Assembly (NCBI RefSeq): GCF_049701115.1
Contig: NZ_JBNATX010000061.1
Location: forward strand, 1 to 6,450
Direction of reading: 5' to 3'
Source of the DNA: Thermoanaerobacter sp049701115
GTDB lineage: Bacteria > Bacillota > Thermoanaerobacteria > Thermoanaerobacterales > Thermoanaerobacteraceae
DNA length: 6,450 bases
The notes under the pieces are model-generated. The model searched no databases, had not been told where the DNA came from, and was given only the letters and a program-made list of their open reading frames with translations. The translations under genes and the position numbers were made by a program. Below are positions 1-5,846 of this stretch, piece after piece (position 1 is the first letter of the stretch; the number at the start of each line of letters is the position of its first letter).

Positions 1-147
1 CGACCACTTGAGCCCAAAGGGCGAATTGGTCGGAACCCCGCCTGAGCCCGAAAAGTGAGCCTTAGTTTAGTCGCTTTGCAACTCCGGAGCATTAACACAA
101 AATGCCACTTAAATCACTTAAATTAAGAAGGACTTTGTAACAAACGG
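1..147. repeat. Right half of a structured repeat element (copy 1, cut by window start)
   Basis: Positions 36-114 match positions 3956-4034 of the second copy at a constant offset of 3920 with one mismatch (position 83, T against G). The match continues more loosely into the central part (20-35) and into the right end (about 130-144, ACTTTGTAACAA against ACTTTGTCAACAA). A 9 bp tandem duplication, CACTTAAAT at 106-114 and 115-123, is present here and absent from the other copy. The left half, which should carry the complementary arm of the long palindrome and the other terminal repeat, lies outside the window. No open reading frame is evident. The end at about 145-147 abuts the terminator stem of the minus-strand PLP enzyme gene. 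The copy is certain; calling it a mobile element is inference. Confidence 0.85.
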
Positions 148-173
148 AAGAGGGAGAGTAAGGTCTCCCTCTT
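148..173 (-). terminator. Intrinsic terminator hairpin of the PLP enzyme gene
   Basis: AAGAGGGAGA (148-157) pairs perfectly with TCTCCCTCTT (164-173) around a 6-base loop. The stem begins within the stop codon of the minus-strand gene (173-175). Read on the minus strand, the stem is followed by CCGTTTGTTAC rather than a clean T-run. The T-tract is therefore weak, possibly because the adjacent repeat element replaced it. Confidence 0.7.
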
Positions 174-1354
174 TACACTTTATCTAAGGCTTGCTTAAAG
201 TCATTTATTACATCCTCTATTTCCTCAATTCCGACAGACACCCTTATGAGTCCTTCTGAAATTCCAAGAGCTTTTAATTCTTCTTTGCTCAAAGCCCTGT
301 GGGAAGTGGATTTTGGATGTGTTATCATGGTTTGAACCCCTGCCAGTGATGGAGCAAATTTTATAAGTTTGAGCTCCTGCATGAATCTATTTACAGATTG
401 TTCACCCCCGTCAATTTCAAAGCTCAACATGCCTCCAAATTCATCTTTAAAAAGCTTTTTGGCGATGCTGTAATCAGGGTGAGAAGGCAGTCCTGGATAG
501 AAGACCTTTTTCACTTTTGGATGGCTTTCTAAAAATTCGGCCAATCTCATCGCATTTTTGCAGTGCTCTTTCATCCTTAAAAACAGTGTTTTAGCACCTC
601 TTAAAGTGAGCCATGCGTCAAAAGGACTCATAGAGCCTCCAAAATTGTGGACTATTCTCCTTGTGCGAGAGATAAATTCTTTATTTCCTGCTATAAGTCC
701 TCCTATTACATCACTGTGTCCGTTTATGTATTTTGTGGCGCTATGTATTACAGCATAAGCGCCGAATTCTAGAGGCCTCATAAGGTAAGGAGTTGTAAAA
801 GTATTGTCTACTATGAGTTTTAATCCGTGCCTTTTTGCTATTTTTGCAATTTCTTCAACGTCAAATACTCTTATCAAAGGATTTGTCATGATTTCCATGT
901 ATATGACTTTTGTATTTGGCTTGATAGCCTTTTCTACAGATTCTAAGTCCGAAAAATCTACCAAACTTATTTCAATTCCCAATCTCTTAAACTCCGAATT
1001 AAAAAGGCTGTTTGTTCCTCCGTATATGTCTTTTGCTGCGATTATGTGGTCTTTCGAATTTACTTCTGCCAGGAGAGCTGAGGAAATTGCTGCCATTCCT
1101 GAAGCGCAGGCTTGCCCTGCCTCTGCTCCTTCTAAATTTGCAATTAATTCTTCTACGGCAGTTTGATTTGGGTTCCCAAGTCTTGTGTACATATACCTTG
1201 AAGGATTCCCATCCAAGTAATCGTAAACTTCCTCAAGTGTATCAAAGGTAAATACAGAAGTCTGGTATATAGGGAGAGTTTTGGGTTTTGGAGGAATTTT
1301 TTCATCCGCATAATTTCCAATATGCACTACTTTTGTTTTAAGATGAAGTTCCAC
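173..1354 (-). CDS. PLP-dependent trans-sulfuration enzyme (cystathionine gamma-synthase / gamma-lyase family)
   Basis: This 393-residue protein has the full length and fold markers of the Cys/Met metabolism PLP-dependent family, cytosolic enzymes that make or break carbon-sulfur bonds in cystathionine, homocysteine or methionine metabolism. Visible signatures are YMYTRLGNPN (54-63, cofactor phosphate contact from the neighbouring subunit), ASGMAAISS (84-92), YGGT (111-114, ring-stacking Tyr111), VDNT (182-185, Asp183 to the pyridine nitrogen), SATKYINGH (205-213, Lys208 as the Schiff-base lysine) and GLIRVSVGIE (368-377, Arg371 for the substrate carboxylate). Methionine gamma-lyases usually have Cys in the YGCT motif; here it is Gly, which favours cystathionine synthase or lyase. 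The exact substrate cannot be fixed: Gln341 stands where gamma-lyases often carry Glu. The start is GTG at 1354, with GAGGGTG five bases upstream. It has its own promoter and terminator, and the 5' leader of about 25 bases is too short for an S-box riboswitch. Confidence 0.93.
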   Translation of the reverse strand: MELHLKTKVVHIGNYADEKIPPKPKTLPIYQTSVFTFDTLEEVYDYLDGNPSRYMYTRLGNPNQTAVEELIANLEGAEAGQACASGMAAISSALLAEVNSKDHIIAAKDIYGGTNSLFNSEFKRLGIEISLVDFSDLESVEKAIKPNTKVIYMEIMTNPLIRVFDVEEIAKIAKRHGLKLIVDNTFTTPYLMRPLEFGAYAVIHSATKYINGHSDVIGGLIAGNKEFISRTRRIVHNFGGSMSPFDAWLTLRGAKTLFLRMKEHCKNAMRLAEFLESHPKVKKVFYPGLPSHPDYSIAKKLFKDEFGGMLSFEIDGGEQSVNRFMQELKLIKFAPSLAGVQTMITHPKSTSHRALSKEELKALGISEGLIRVSVGIEEIEDVINDFKQALDKV

Positions 1355-1386
1355 GCTATCACCCTCAATTTTCAGATTTTAACTCT

Positions 1387-1415
1387 ATCATAATATGCGA
1401 AAAATTAAAAGTCAA
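1387..1415 (-). promoter_or_regulatory. SigA-type promoter of the PLP enzyme gene
   Basis: On the minus strand TTGACT (1410-1415) and TATGAT (1387-1392) are separated by exactly 17 bases, close to the vegetative consensus. The predicted transcription start is near 1380, giving a leader of about 25 bases before the GTG start at 1354. Confidence 0.75.
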
Positions 1416-1426
1416 CAACCCTTTCT

Positions 1427-1455
1427 TTGCAATGGATTTTGTTGTAAACTATTAT
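1427..1455 (+). promoter_or_regulatory. SigA-type promoter of the DUF5665-yteA operon
   Basis: TTGCAA (1427-1432) and TATTAT (1450-1455) are 17 bases apart on the plus strand, 64 bases before the TTG start at 1519. It lies back to back with the minus-strand promoter, with 11 bases between the two -35 boxes. The -35 box is only a partial match. Confidence 0.6.
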
Positions 1456-1518
1456 AAAAGAAGGTCTAATGCATATTAATTAAATTAAGAAGCTTAAACA
1501 AAAAGGAGGCATAAACAG

Positions 1519-1833
1519 TTGAATGATAAAGAGGAAAAGAAAGATAAGGATAATCTGCTTTTAATCGCTATAAAAAAGCAGCTTGACCAGATGGCTGAGC
1601 TTATGGAAAAGATGAAAATAGCTGACTATGTAGAGCTTATGCAAAGTCCTTATAGGCTTTTGTGGCTAAATTTTATAGGAGGAGTTGCGAGAGGTTTTGG
1701 AATCGCAGTCGGTTTTACAATACTTGGTGCAATTATCATCTATATCTTACAAAAATTAGTTGTATTAAATTTGCCTCTAATAGGGGATATTATAGCTGAT
1801 ATAGTTAAGATTGTACAGCAAAAATTGTACTGA
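1519..1833 (+). CDS. Small single-pass membrane protein, DUF5665 family
   Basis: This 104-residue protein starts with a strongly charged, lysine- and glutamate-rich stretch (1-13). A helical segment follows (14-35) that could form a short coiled coil. There is one hydrophobic membrane segment at about 60-80 (core GIAVGFTILGAIIIYIL) and an amphipathic C-terminal tail (82-104). The charged N-terminus probably stays in the cytoplasm. The arrangement fits the DUF5665 family, a conserved Firmicute family without a known function. The start is TTG at 1519, set by AAGGAGG at 1503-1509 with a 9-base gap; the nearby ATG at 1523 is out of frame. The next gene begins 15 bases after the stop, so the two are almost certainly co-transcribed. 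The family assignment is from memory of the pattern. Confidence 0.85.
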   Translation: MNDKEEKKDKDNLLLIAIKKQLDQMAELMEKMKIADYVELMQSPYRLLWLNFIGGVARGFGIAVGFTILGAIIIYILQKLVVLNLPLIGDIIADIVKIVQQKLY

Positions 1834-1848
1834 CAGGAGCTGATTGTA

Positions 1849-2469
1849 GTGGATAATGGAAAATTAATGTACTTTAAAAATCTACTTCTTGAGGAGAAAA
1901 ATAGAGTTTTATCCACAATACATAAGATGAATTTAAACGATGGCGTTGGAGGAATTGCTCAGAGGGAATACTATCAGGAGCTTTCCCTTTTGGACAATCA
2001 TCCAGCTGATATGGCTTCAGAGGTTTATGAAGTAGAGAAAAATTACGCTTTAAAAGATAATGAAAAAAATATACTGCGTCAAATAGAAGATGCACTTCAA
2101 AAAATAGAAAATGGGGATTATGGAATTTGTGAGAATTGTGGGGAACCCATAGAGGAAGAAAGGCTTGAGGCTATTCCCTATACTGCTTTATGCTCCTCCT
2201 GCGCAAAAGAAAAGGACTTAAACTTAAAGGATTTGAAAAATTCAAGACCCAATGAGGAAAAAGTCATAAAATACCCCTTTGGATGGGGATATAAGGACGA
2301 AAAAGGAGAGATACAGTTTGATGCTGAAGACTCCTTTCAAGAAGTTGCAAGGTTTAATAAGACAAAAAGCGGTTCTGACCATTATGAAGAGGTATACGAC
2401 GAAGAAAATGCAGGGTATGTAGAGGAGACGGACAAGATAAGCAACGAAGATTATAAAAAGACTTTGTAA
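1849..2469 (+). CDS. yteA: YteA-type TraR/DksA zinc-finger protein
   Basis: This 206-residue protein belongs to the TraR/DksA C4 zinc-finger superfamily, YteA-like branch. The N-terminal half (1-90) is predominantly helical and would form the coiled coil. DNHPADMAS (49-57) carries acidic residues where DksA-type proteins place the tip that reaches into the RNA polymerase secondary channel. The zinc site is CENC (94-97) and CSSC (115-118), with the family context GDYGICENCGEPI. The C-terminal 85 residues are charged and contain KYPFGWGYKDEKGE (141-154), typical of the YteA branch rather than of DksA. A role in modulating transcription, perhaps around sporulation, is inferred from the family name; no direct evidence is visible. 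The start is GTG at 1849 with AGGAG at 1835-1839. It is the second gene after the DUF5665 gene, and a terminator follows directly. Confidence 0.88.
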   Translation: MDNGKLMYFKNLLLEEKNRVLSTIHKMNLNDGVGGIAQREYYQELSLLDNHPADMASEVYEVEKNYALKDNEKNILRQIEDALQKIENGDYGICENCGEPIEEERLEAIPYTALCSSCAKEKDLNLKDLKNSRPNEEKVIKYPFGWGYKDEKGEIQFDAEDSFQEVARFNKTKSGSDHYEEVYDEENAGYVEETDKISNEDYKKTL

Positions 2470-2500
2470 AAGGCACTTAAAAAGAGCATAAGTGCCTTTT
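2468..2500. terminator. Bidirectional intrinsic terminator between yteA and yjbQ
   Basis: AAAAGGCACTT (2468-2478) pairs perfectly with AAGTGCCTTTT (2490-2500), with an 11-base loop. Each strand has a T-run after the stem. The stem overlaps the stop codons of both convergent genes (2467-2469 and 2499-2501), so one hairpin ends both transcripts. Confidence 0.88.
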
Positions 2501-2915
2501 ACTCTCCTATTATCTTTACCAGTACTCTTTTTTTCCTTTTTCCATCAAATTCTCCGTAAAAAATTTGTTCCCACGGCCCTAAATCTAATTTTCCATCTGT
2601 TATTGCCACGACAACTTCTCTTCCCATAATAGTTCTTTTTAGATGGGCATCGGCATTGTCTTCATAGGTGTTGTGATAGTACTGCTCATAAGGCTTTTCG
2701 GGGGCTAGTTTTTCTAAAAAATTTTCAAAGTCTTTATGTAATCCTGGTTCGTCGTCATTTATAAAGACACTGGCAGTTATGTGCATGGCATTGCAGAGAA
2801 GAAGACCTTCTTTTATTCCGCTTTCTCTTACGCATTCTTCCACGAGAGGAGTAATATTGATAAACTCTCTTCTTTTTTTGGTTTCAAACCAGAGTTCTTT
2901 TCTATAGCTTTTCAC
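2499..2915 (-). CDS. yjbQ: YjbQ / UPF0047 family protein (secondary thiamine-phosphate synthase type)
   Basis: This 138-residue protein is a full-length member of the YjbQ/UPF0047 family, small trimeric cytosolic proteins. Some members have been reported to have weak thiamine-phosphate synthase activity; the main cellular role is unclear. Family signatures are MHITASVFINDDEPGL (44-59), HNTYEDNADAHLKR (81-94), IMGREVVVAITDGKLDLG (96-113) and PWEQIFYGEFDGKRKKRV (114-131). His45, Glu56, His81 and His91 are the likely metal or active-site residues. The GPWEQ form replaces the more common GTWQ. The start is GTG at 2915, preceded by AAGGGGAG (2923-2930) with a 7-base gap. It is a single gene, convergent with yteA and divergent from sir2, and has no thiamine genes beside it. 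Confidence 0.9.
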   Translation of the reverse strand: MKSYRKELWFETKKRREFINITPLVEECVRESGIKEGLLLCNAMHITASVFINDDEPGLHKDFENFLEKLAPEKPYEQYYHNTYEDNADAHLKRTIMGREVVVAITDGKLDLGPWEQIFYGEFDGKRKKRVLVKIIGE

Positions 2916-3048
2916 CTTCCGGCTCCCCTTTCAGAAGTTTTGTCTACAGGATATATTTTATCATAGTTTTGTTGCTTTTTTGAAAAAAGGAGTTTTGAAA
3001 TTGAAGGAGAAATTTTTAAATGATAAAAATGTAGGGGAGGAAAAGAAA

Positions 3049-3777
3049 ATGGATTTTAAAATATTAAAAGAAAAACTAACTCAATCGAATTTGACAGTTG
3101 TACTGACAGGAGCAGGGATATCTAAAGAAAGCGGGATACCTACTTTTAGAGGAGAGGATGGGCTATGGAAAAAATACAATCCAGAAGAACTTGCAACGCC
3201 ATGGGCTTTTCAAAGAAATCCAGCTCTTGTTTGGGAATGGTATGATTACAGAAGAAGGATAATTTCTAAGGCAAAACCTAATAAATGTCATCTGCTCATT
3301 GCAGAGTTTGAGGAAAGGTTTAAAAATGTAAGAGTAATTACGCAAAATGTAGATGGTTTACATGAGGCAGCAGGGTCTACAAATGTGATAGAACTTCATG
3401 GCAACATATGGAAAGTAAGATGTACAAAATGTGACTTCAGAGGCATAAACAGAGAAGTGCCTTTAAGCAAAATACCTCCTGAGTGCCCGAAATGCGGATC
3501 TATTGTAAGACCAGATGTGGTCTGGTTTGGTGAACCTCTCCCATCTGATAAACTTACAGAGGCTATGGAGCTGTCACAAAGAGCAGACCTTTTTATTGTA
3601 ATTGGTACATCTTTAATGGTGCAGCCTGCAGCTTCTCTTCCTTTTTTGGCTCTTGAAGGAGGAGCTTTTGTAGTTGAAGTAAGTCCTGAGGAGACCCCCC
3701 TTTCAAGGAAAGCACATCTTTTTTTTCAAATGGGAGCGGTTGAATTTGCCATGAAATTTGAAGAGAAGGAGAGATAA
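3049..3777 (+). CDS. NAD-dependent protein deacylase, Sir2 family (class III-like)
   Basis: This 242-residue sirtuin (CobB/SrtN/NpdA type) removes acyl groups from lysine, consuming NAD+ and yielding O-acyl-ADP-ribose and nicotinamide. Motifs are GAGIS (21-25), TFRG (32-35), TQNVDGLH (98-105; Gln99, Asn100 and Asp102 at the NAD site), catalytic His117 in ELHG, zinc ligands Cys125, Cys128, Cys146 and Cys149, then RPDVVWFGE (154-162) and IGTSL (185-189). Tyr65 and Arg68 in WYDYRRR (64-70) sit where class III sirtuins bind succinyl or malonyl groups, so desuccinylase activity is possible. ATG at 3049 is preferred: GGGGAGG lies eight bases before it and the N-terminus then matches the family. An in-frame TTG at 2980 would add 23 residues, and a TTG at 3001 behind a GGAG is a further, weaker option. 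A good promoter was not found. Confidence 0.93.
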   Translation: MDFKILKEKLTQSNLTVVLTGAGISKESGIPTFRGEDGLWKKYNPEELATPWAFQRNPALVWEWYDYRRRIISKAKPNKCHLLIAEFEERFKNVRVITQNVDGLHEAAGSTNVIELHGNIWKVRCTKCDFRGINREVPLSKIPPECPKCGSIVRPDVVWFGEPLPSDKLTEAMELSQRADLFIVIGTSLMVQPAASLPFLALEGGAFVVEVSPEETPLSRKAHLFFQMGAVEFAMKFEEKER

Positions 3778-3805
3778 AAAATAAAAGGGCACACATTTAT
3801 GTGCC
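3775..3805 (-). terminator. Intrinsic terminator, now detached from the minus-strand operon
   Basis: GGCACA (3788-3793) pairs with TGTGCC (3800-3805). Read on the minus strand the hairpin is followed by CCTTTTATTTTTTA, a good T-run. On the plus strand no T-run follows, so it is a poor terminator for sir2. It looks like the original terminator of the minus-strand hydG-like operon, now about 265 bases beyond that operon's last stop codon because the repeat element lies between them. Confidence 0.65.
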
Positions 3806-3808
3806 ACT
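3793..3808 (+). repeat. Left copy of a 16 bp direct repeat flanking the element
   Basis: ACATTTATGTGCCACT here and ACATTTACGTGCCACT at 4067-4082 agree at 15 of 16 positions and bracket the palindromic element. They may be a target-site duplication. The left copy forms the loop and distal arm of the terminator hairpin. Confidence 0.65.
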
Positions 3809-4060
3809 CAGACTGTTGACACAATAGAGAAGTGGCATTTTGTGTGTAAATGCGACTTGTTGCCACAAAGCGGTAACTAAACTTGGCGAACTTGAGGAGC
3901 GAAGGCGGGGCGAGCGAAGTGAGCGGATTCTTAGTCTTTTGGCGAATTGCCGGTACCCCGCCTGAGCCCGAAAAGTGAGCCTTAGTTTAGTCGCTTTGCA
4001 ACGCCGGAGCATTAACACAAAATGCCACTTAAATAATGAGAACTTTGTCAACAAGCTGAG
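3807..4060. mobile_element. MITE-like palindromic element (copy 2, complete)
   Basis: About 254 bp without a credible gene, built as nested inverted repeats. The outer ends CTCAGACTGTTGACA (3807-3821) and TGTCAACAAGCTGAG (4046-4060) are complementary at 13 of 15 positions. A perfect 16 bp inverted repeat follows: AAGTGGCATTTTGTGT (3830-3845) against 4015-4030. An imperfect long arm at 3859-3910 pairs with 3956-4002, leaving a central loop at 3911-3955 that includes the GC-rich GCGAGCGAAGTGAGCGG. The composition is clearly more GC-rich than the flanks. Its right half is repeated at 1-147. The organisation fits a non-autonomous, miniature inverted-repeat element; a repeated structured RNA is an alternative. 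It lies between the 3' ends of sir2 and the 92-residue gene, so it disrupts no coding region. Confidence 0.75.
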
Positions 4061-4066
4061 AGGTAT

Positions 4067-4082
4067 ACATTTACGTGCCACT
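4067..4082 (+). repeat. Right copy of the 16 bp direct repeat flanking the element
   Basis: ACATTTACGTGCCACT, 15 of 16 identical to 3793-3808. It contains the stop codon (4071-4073, minus strand) and last codons of the 92-residue gene. Only half of the terminator hairpin remains on this side. Six bases (AGGTAT) separate it from the element's outer repeat, so the duplication boundary is not clean. Confidence 0.6.
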
Positions 4083-4349
4083 AAATTTATTGAGGTGTTC
4101 AAGAAGCTTTTTCTTTTCTCTTTCAGGGATTTTGTTCCAGTTATTTGATACTATTGCAAACCTCTCATTAAGATGGATAACCTGGGGTGGAAGGAATGAT
4201 TCCTCTTTATGGCCTGCTACATACGAATGCCTTTTTCCCATAATTTCCACCAGCCACAAGCTCACGCCGTACTTTGATTTTATTAAGTCTGAGAGCCTGG
4301 TAAATTCTTCGATCAATAGCTTTTTAGAAGTAGAGGTCTCTTTCTCCAT
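4071..4349 (-). CDS. Uncharacterised 92-residue protein, second gene after the HydG-like gene
   Basis: I do not recognise this protein. It begins at ATG 4349 with GGAGG and a 7-base gap, and its first 26 bases overlap the 3' end of the HydG-like gene, so translation is probably coupled. A longer reading of the frame exists from 4421, but it lies inside the upstream gene and lacks this site. The protein is 92 residues, soluble and basic. It has a charged helix (1-26), a likely strand YGVSLWLVEIMG (27-38), then KRHSYVAGHKEESFLPPQVIHL (39-60 region), ERFAIVSNN (62-70) and a C-terminal charged helix (74-89). It contains no cysteine, no obvious metal site and no membrane segment. It does not resemble the short TM1266-type hydrogenase regulators as I recall them. 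Pairing suggests it works with the radical SAM protein. Confidence 0.75.
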   Translation of the reverse strand: MEKETSTSKKLLIEEFTRLSDLIKSKYGVSLWLVEIMGKRHSYVAGHKEESFLPPQVIHLNERFAIVSNNWNKIPEREKKKLLEHLNKFSGT

Positions 4350-5829
4350 TCTGTATCCTCCTGTAATACTCCATAAGCTTTGAAAATACTTCTTTTGGAA
4401 CTCTTTCTTTGATTTCTTCAATTTCTTTCTGTATTACTTGTTCACCGGCTATTTTTGTTTCCTCGCTTGCAAAATCGTCCAGCCATTCTCTAAAAGTGAG
4501 TACGGCGTTTAGCTTGCAGAAAACAGCTTCTCTTCCTGTTTTTAAAAGGGTCATTATGTGTTTGCCTGTTCTTCCACATCTATAACCTGCTGTGCAGAAA
4601 CTTGTTATATATCCCATTTTTGCCAGTTCTCTTATCAATTCGTCCAGGCTTCTGGTATCTCCTAGCAGGAACTGCTGTCTCTCTGCTTCCTGCTCGGTGT
4701 ACCTGTCAGAGTAGGCGCCTATTCCAATTTTTGTAGAAGCATCCGTTTGAGTGACTATGCCCATGGAGAGAATTTCATCTCTTAAGTGGGCAGGTTCTCT
4801 GGCGGTTAGAATCATACCAGTATAAGGTACAGAAAGCCTTATGACAGCTATTAACTTTTTGAAATCTTCATCAGATACTTTGTATTTTGATTCTTGAGCA
4901 AAAGGTGTATTAGCAGCAGGTTCTAACCTTGGGAAAGATATGGTATGAGGTCCTATGCCAAAAAATTTCTCTAGATTTCTTGCGTGATATAAAAGACCCA
5001 TTACTTCAAATCTCCAGTCATAAAGTCCAAAGAGCACTCCCAAAGCTACATCGTCAACTCCTGCTTCCAGTGCTCTGTGGTGACAGTACAATCTCCACTG
5101 ATAATGGGATTTTATGGTTCCTTCTGGGTGTAGCTTTTTATAGGTCTCGTGATGATAGGTTTCTTGAAAAACCTGATAGGTTCCTATTCCTACATCCCGA
5201 AGCATTTCTAATTCTTCTATAGACATGGGGGCGGCGTTTACATTTACTCTTCTTATCTGCCCATATCCATTTTTTGTTTTAACTTTGACTTCATATATAG
5301 TTCTTATTGTATCTGCAATATATTTAGCATCTGTAGTAGGATGCTCACCATATACTGCAATTAAACGCTTATGGCCTATTTCTCCTGCTAGAACTTCTGC
5401 TTCTCTTCTTACTTCTTCTAATGTTAACCTTCTTCTTTTGATGACTGTATTTTCTCTCCTAAATCCGCAGTAGACGCAGTTATTTACACACAAATTGCTG
5501 CAATAAAGGGGCGCAAAAGTTACAATTCTGTTGTCATAAACTTTTTTCTTGATTTTTGCTGCTGCATCAAAAATTTCTTGCCATAATTCAGGGTCTTTGA
5601 CATTTAAAAGAGCAGCCGTTTCATCAGGTTCAAGAGTCTCTATTTCTAGTGACTTTTGAATTATTTCTCTTATCCTCTGCTTATCAGGATTCTGGTTTTT
5701 CCTCAGTTTTTCCCATATTTCTTCGTCATCAATGAAGTCTCTTCCGTTTTCAAGATATCTGGTGATTTGTTCCTCTTTGATTACACTGTCCATCCATCTT
5801 TTTTCTTTTTCACTCAACACAACAGCCAT
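4324..5829 (-). CDS. HydG-like radical SAM protein with altered C-terminal cluster motif
   Basis: This 501-residue protein belongs to the HydG family of radical SAM enzymes, related to ThiH. HydG cleaves tyrosine to make CO and cyanide for the [FeFe]-hydrogenase H-cluster. The radical SAM motif CVNNCVYC (114-121; Cys114, Cys118, Cys121) is intact, with an extra Cys110. The barrel contains IGTYQVFQETYHHETYKKLHP (215-235 region), VLFGLYDWRFE (265-275) and GIGPHTISFPRLEPA (291-305); the C-terminus ends in the family-typical GERDLYF. HydG normally binds its second cluster through CTACYR plus a later Cys. Here the sequence is CTAGYRC (412-418): Cys412 and the later Cys438 are kept, the second ligand is Gly415, and Cys418 is new. 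It may therefore be a paralogue rather than the true maturase. The start is ATG 5829 with AAGGAGG ten bases upstream. No hydE, hydF or hydrogenase gene is in the window. Confidence 0.88.
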   Translation of the reverse strand: MAVVLSEKEKRWMDSVIKEEQITRYLENGRDFIDDEEIWEKLRKNQNPDKQRIREIIQKSLEIETLEPDETAALLNVKDPELWQEIFDAAAKIKKKVYDNRIVTFAPLYCSNLCVNNCVYCGFRRENTVIKRRRLTLEEVRREAEVLAGEIGHKRLIAVYGEHPTTDAKYIADTIRTIYEVKVKTKNGYGQIRRVNVNAAPMSIEELEMLRDVGIGTYQVFQETYHHETYKKLHPEGTIKSHYQWRLYCHHRALEAGVDDVALGVLFGLYDWRFEVMGLLYHARNLEKFFGIGPHTISFPRLEPAANTPFAQESKYKVSDEDFKKLIAVIRLSVPYTGMILTAREPAHLRDEILSMGIVTQTDASTKIGIGAYSDRYTEQEAERQQFLLGDTRSLDELIRELAKMGYITSFCTAGYRCGRTGKHIMTLLKTGREAVFCKLNAVLTFREWLDDFASEETKIAGEQVIQKEIEEIKERVPKEVFSKLMEYYRRIQNGERDLYF

Positions 5830-5839
5830 TTTTAAATTT

Positions 5840-5846
5840 CCTCCTT
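5840..5846 (-). promoter_or_regulatory. Ribosome binding site of the HydG-like gene, with a second upstream SD-like copy
   Basis: AAGGAGG lies ten bases before ATG 5829 and sets the start. A second AAGGAGG at 5864-5870 has no start codon within reach and lies in the loop of a weak GCCC/GGGC stem (5852-5855 with 5871-5874). Confidence 0.7.

Noticed and set aside
1..147. CRISPR array or tRNA gene within the repeat
   Set aside because: There is no regular spacing of short repeats and no cloverleaf or T-loop signature; the repeated unit occurs once here and once at 3807-4060.
804..1166. Plus-strand frames opposite the PLP enzyme gene, and similar frames opposite the HydG-like gene
   Set aside because: They are antisense shadows of well-supported genes, with no ribosome binding site and no recognisable protein features.
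2980..3048. N-terminal extension of the sirtuin from the TTG at 2980
   Set aside because: The extension is lysine-rich and unlike sirtuin N-termini, while ATG 3049 has a strong ribosome binding site and gives the usual family length.
3797..4102. 101-codon minus-strand frame across the palindromic element
   Set aside because: It lies almost entirely within inverted-repeat DNA, is arginine-rich from the GC-rich core, has no ribosome binding site and no family likeness.
4350..4421. Longer start for the 92-residue protein
   Set aside because: The extra 24 codons lie within the HydG-like gene and have no ribosome binding site; GGAGG before ATG 4349 decides the start.
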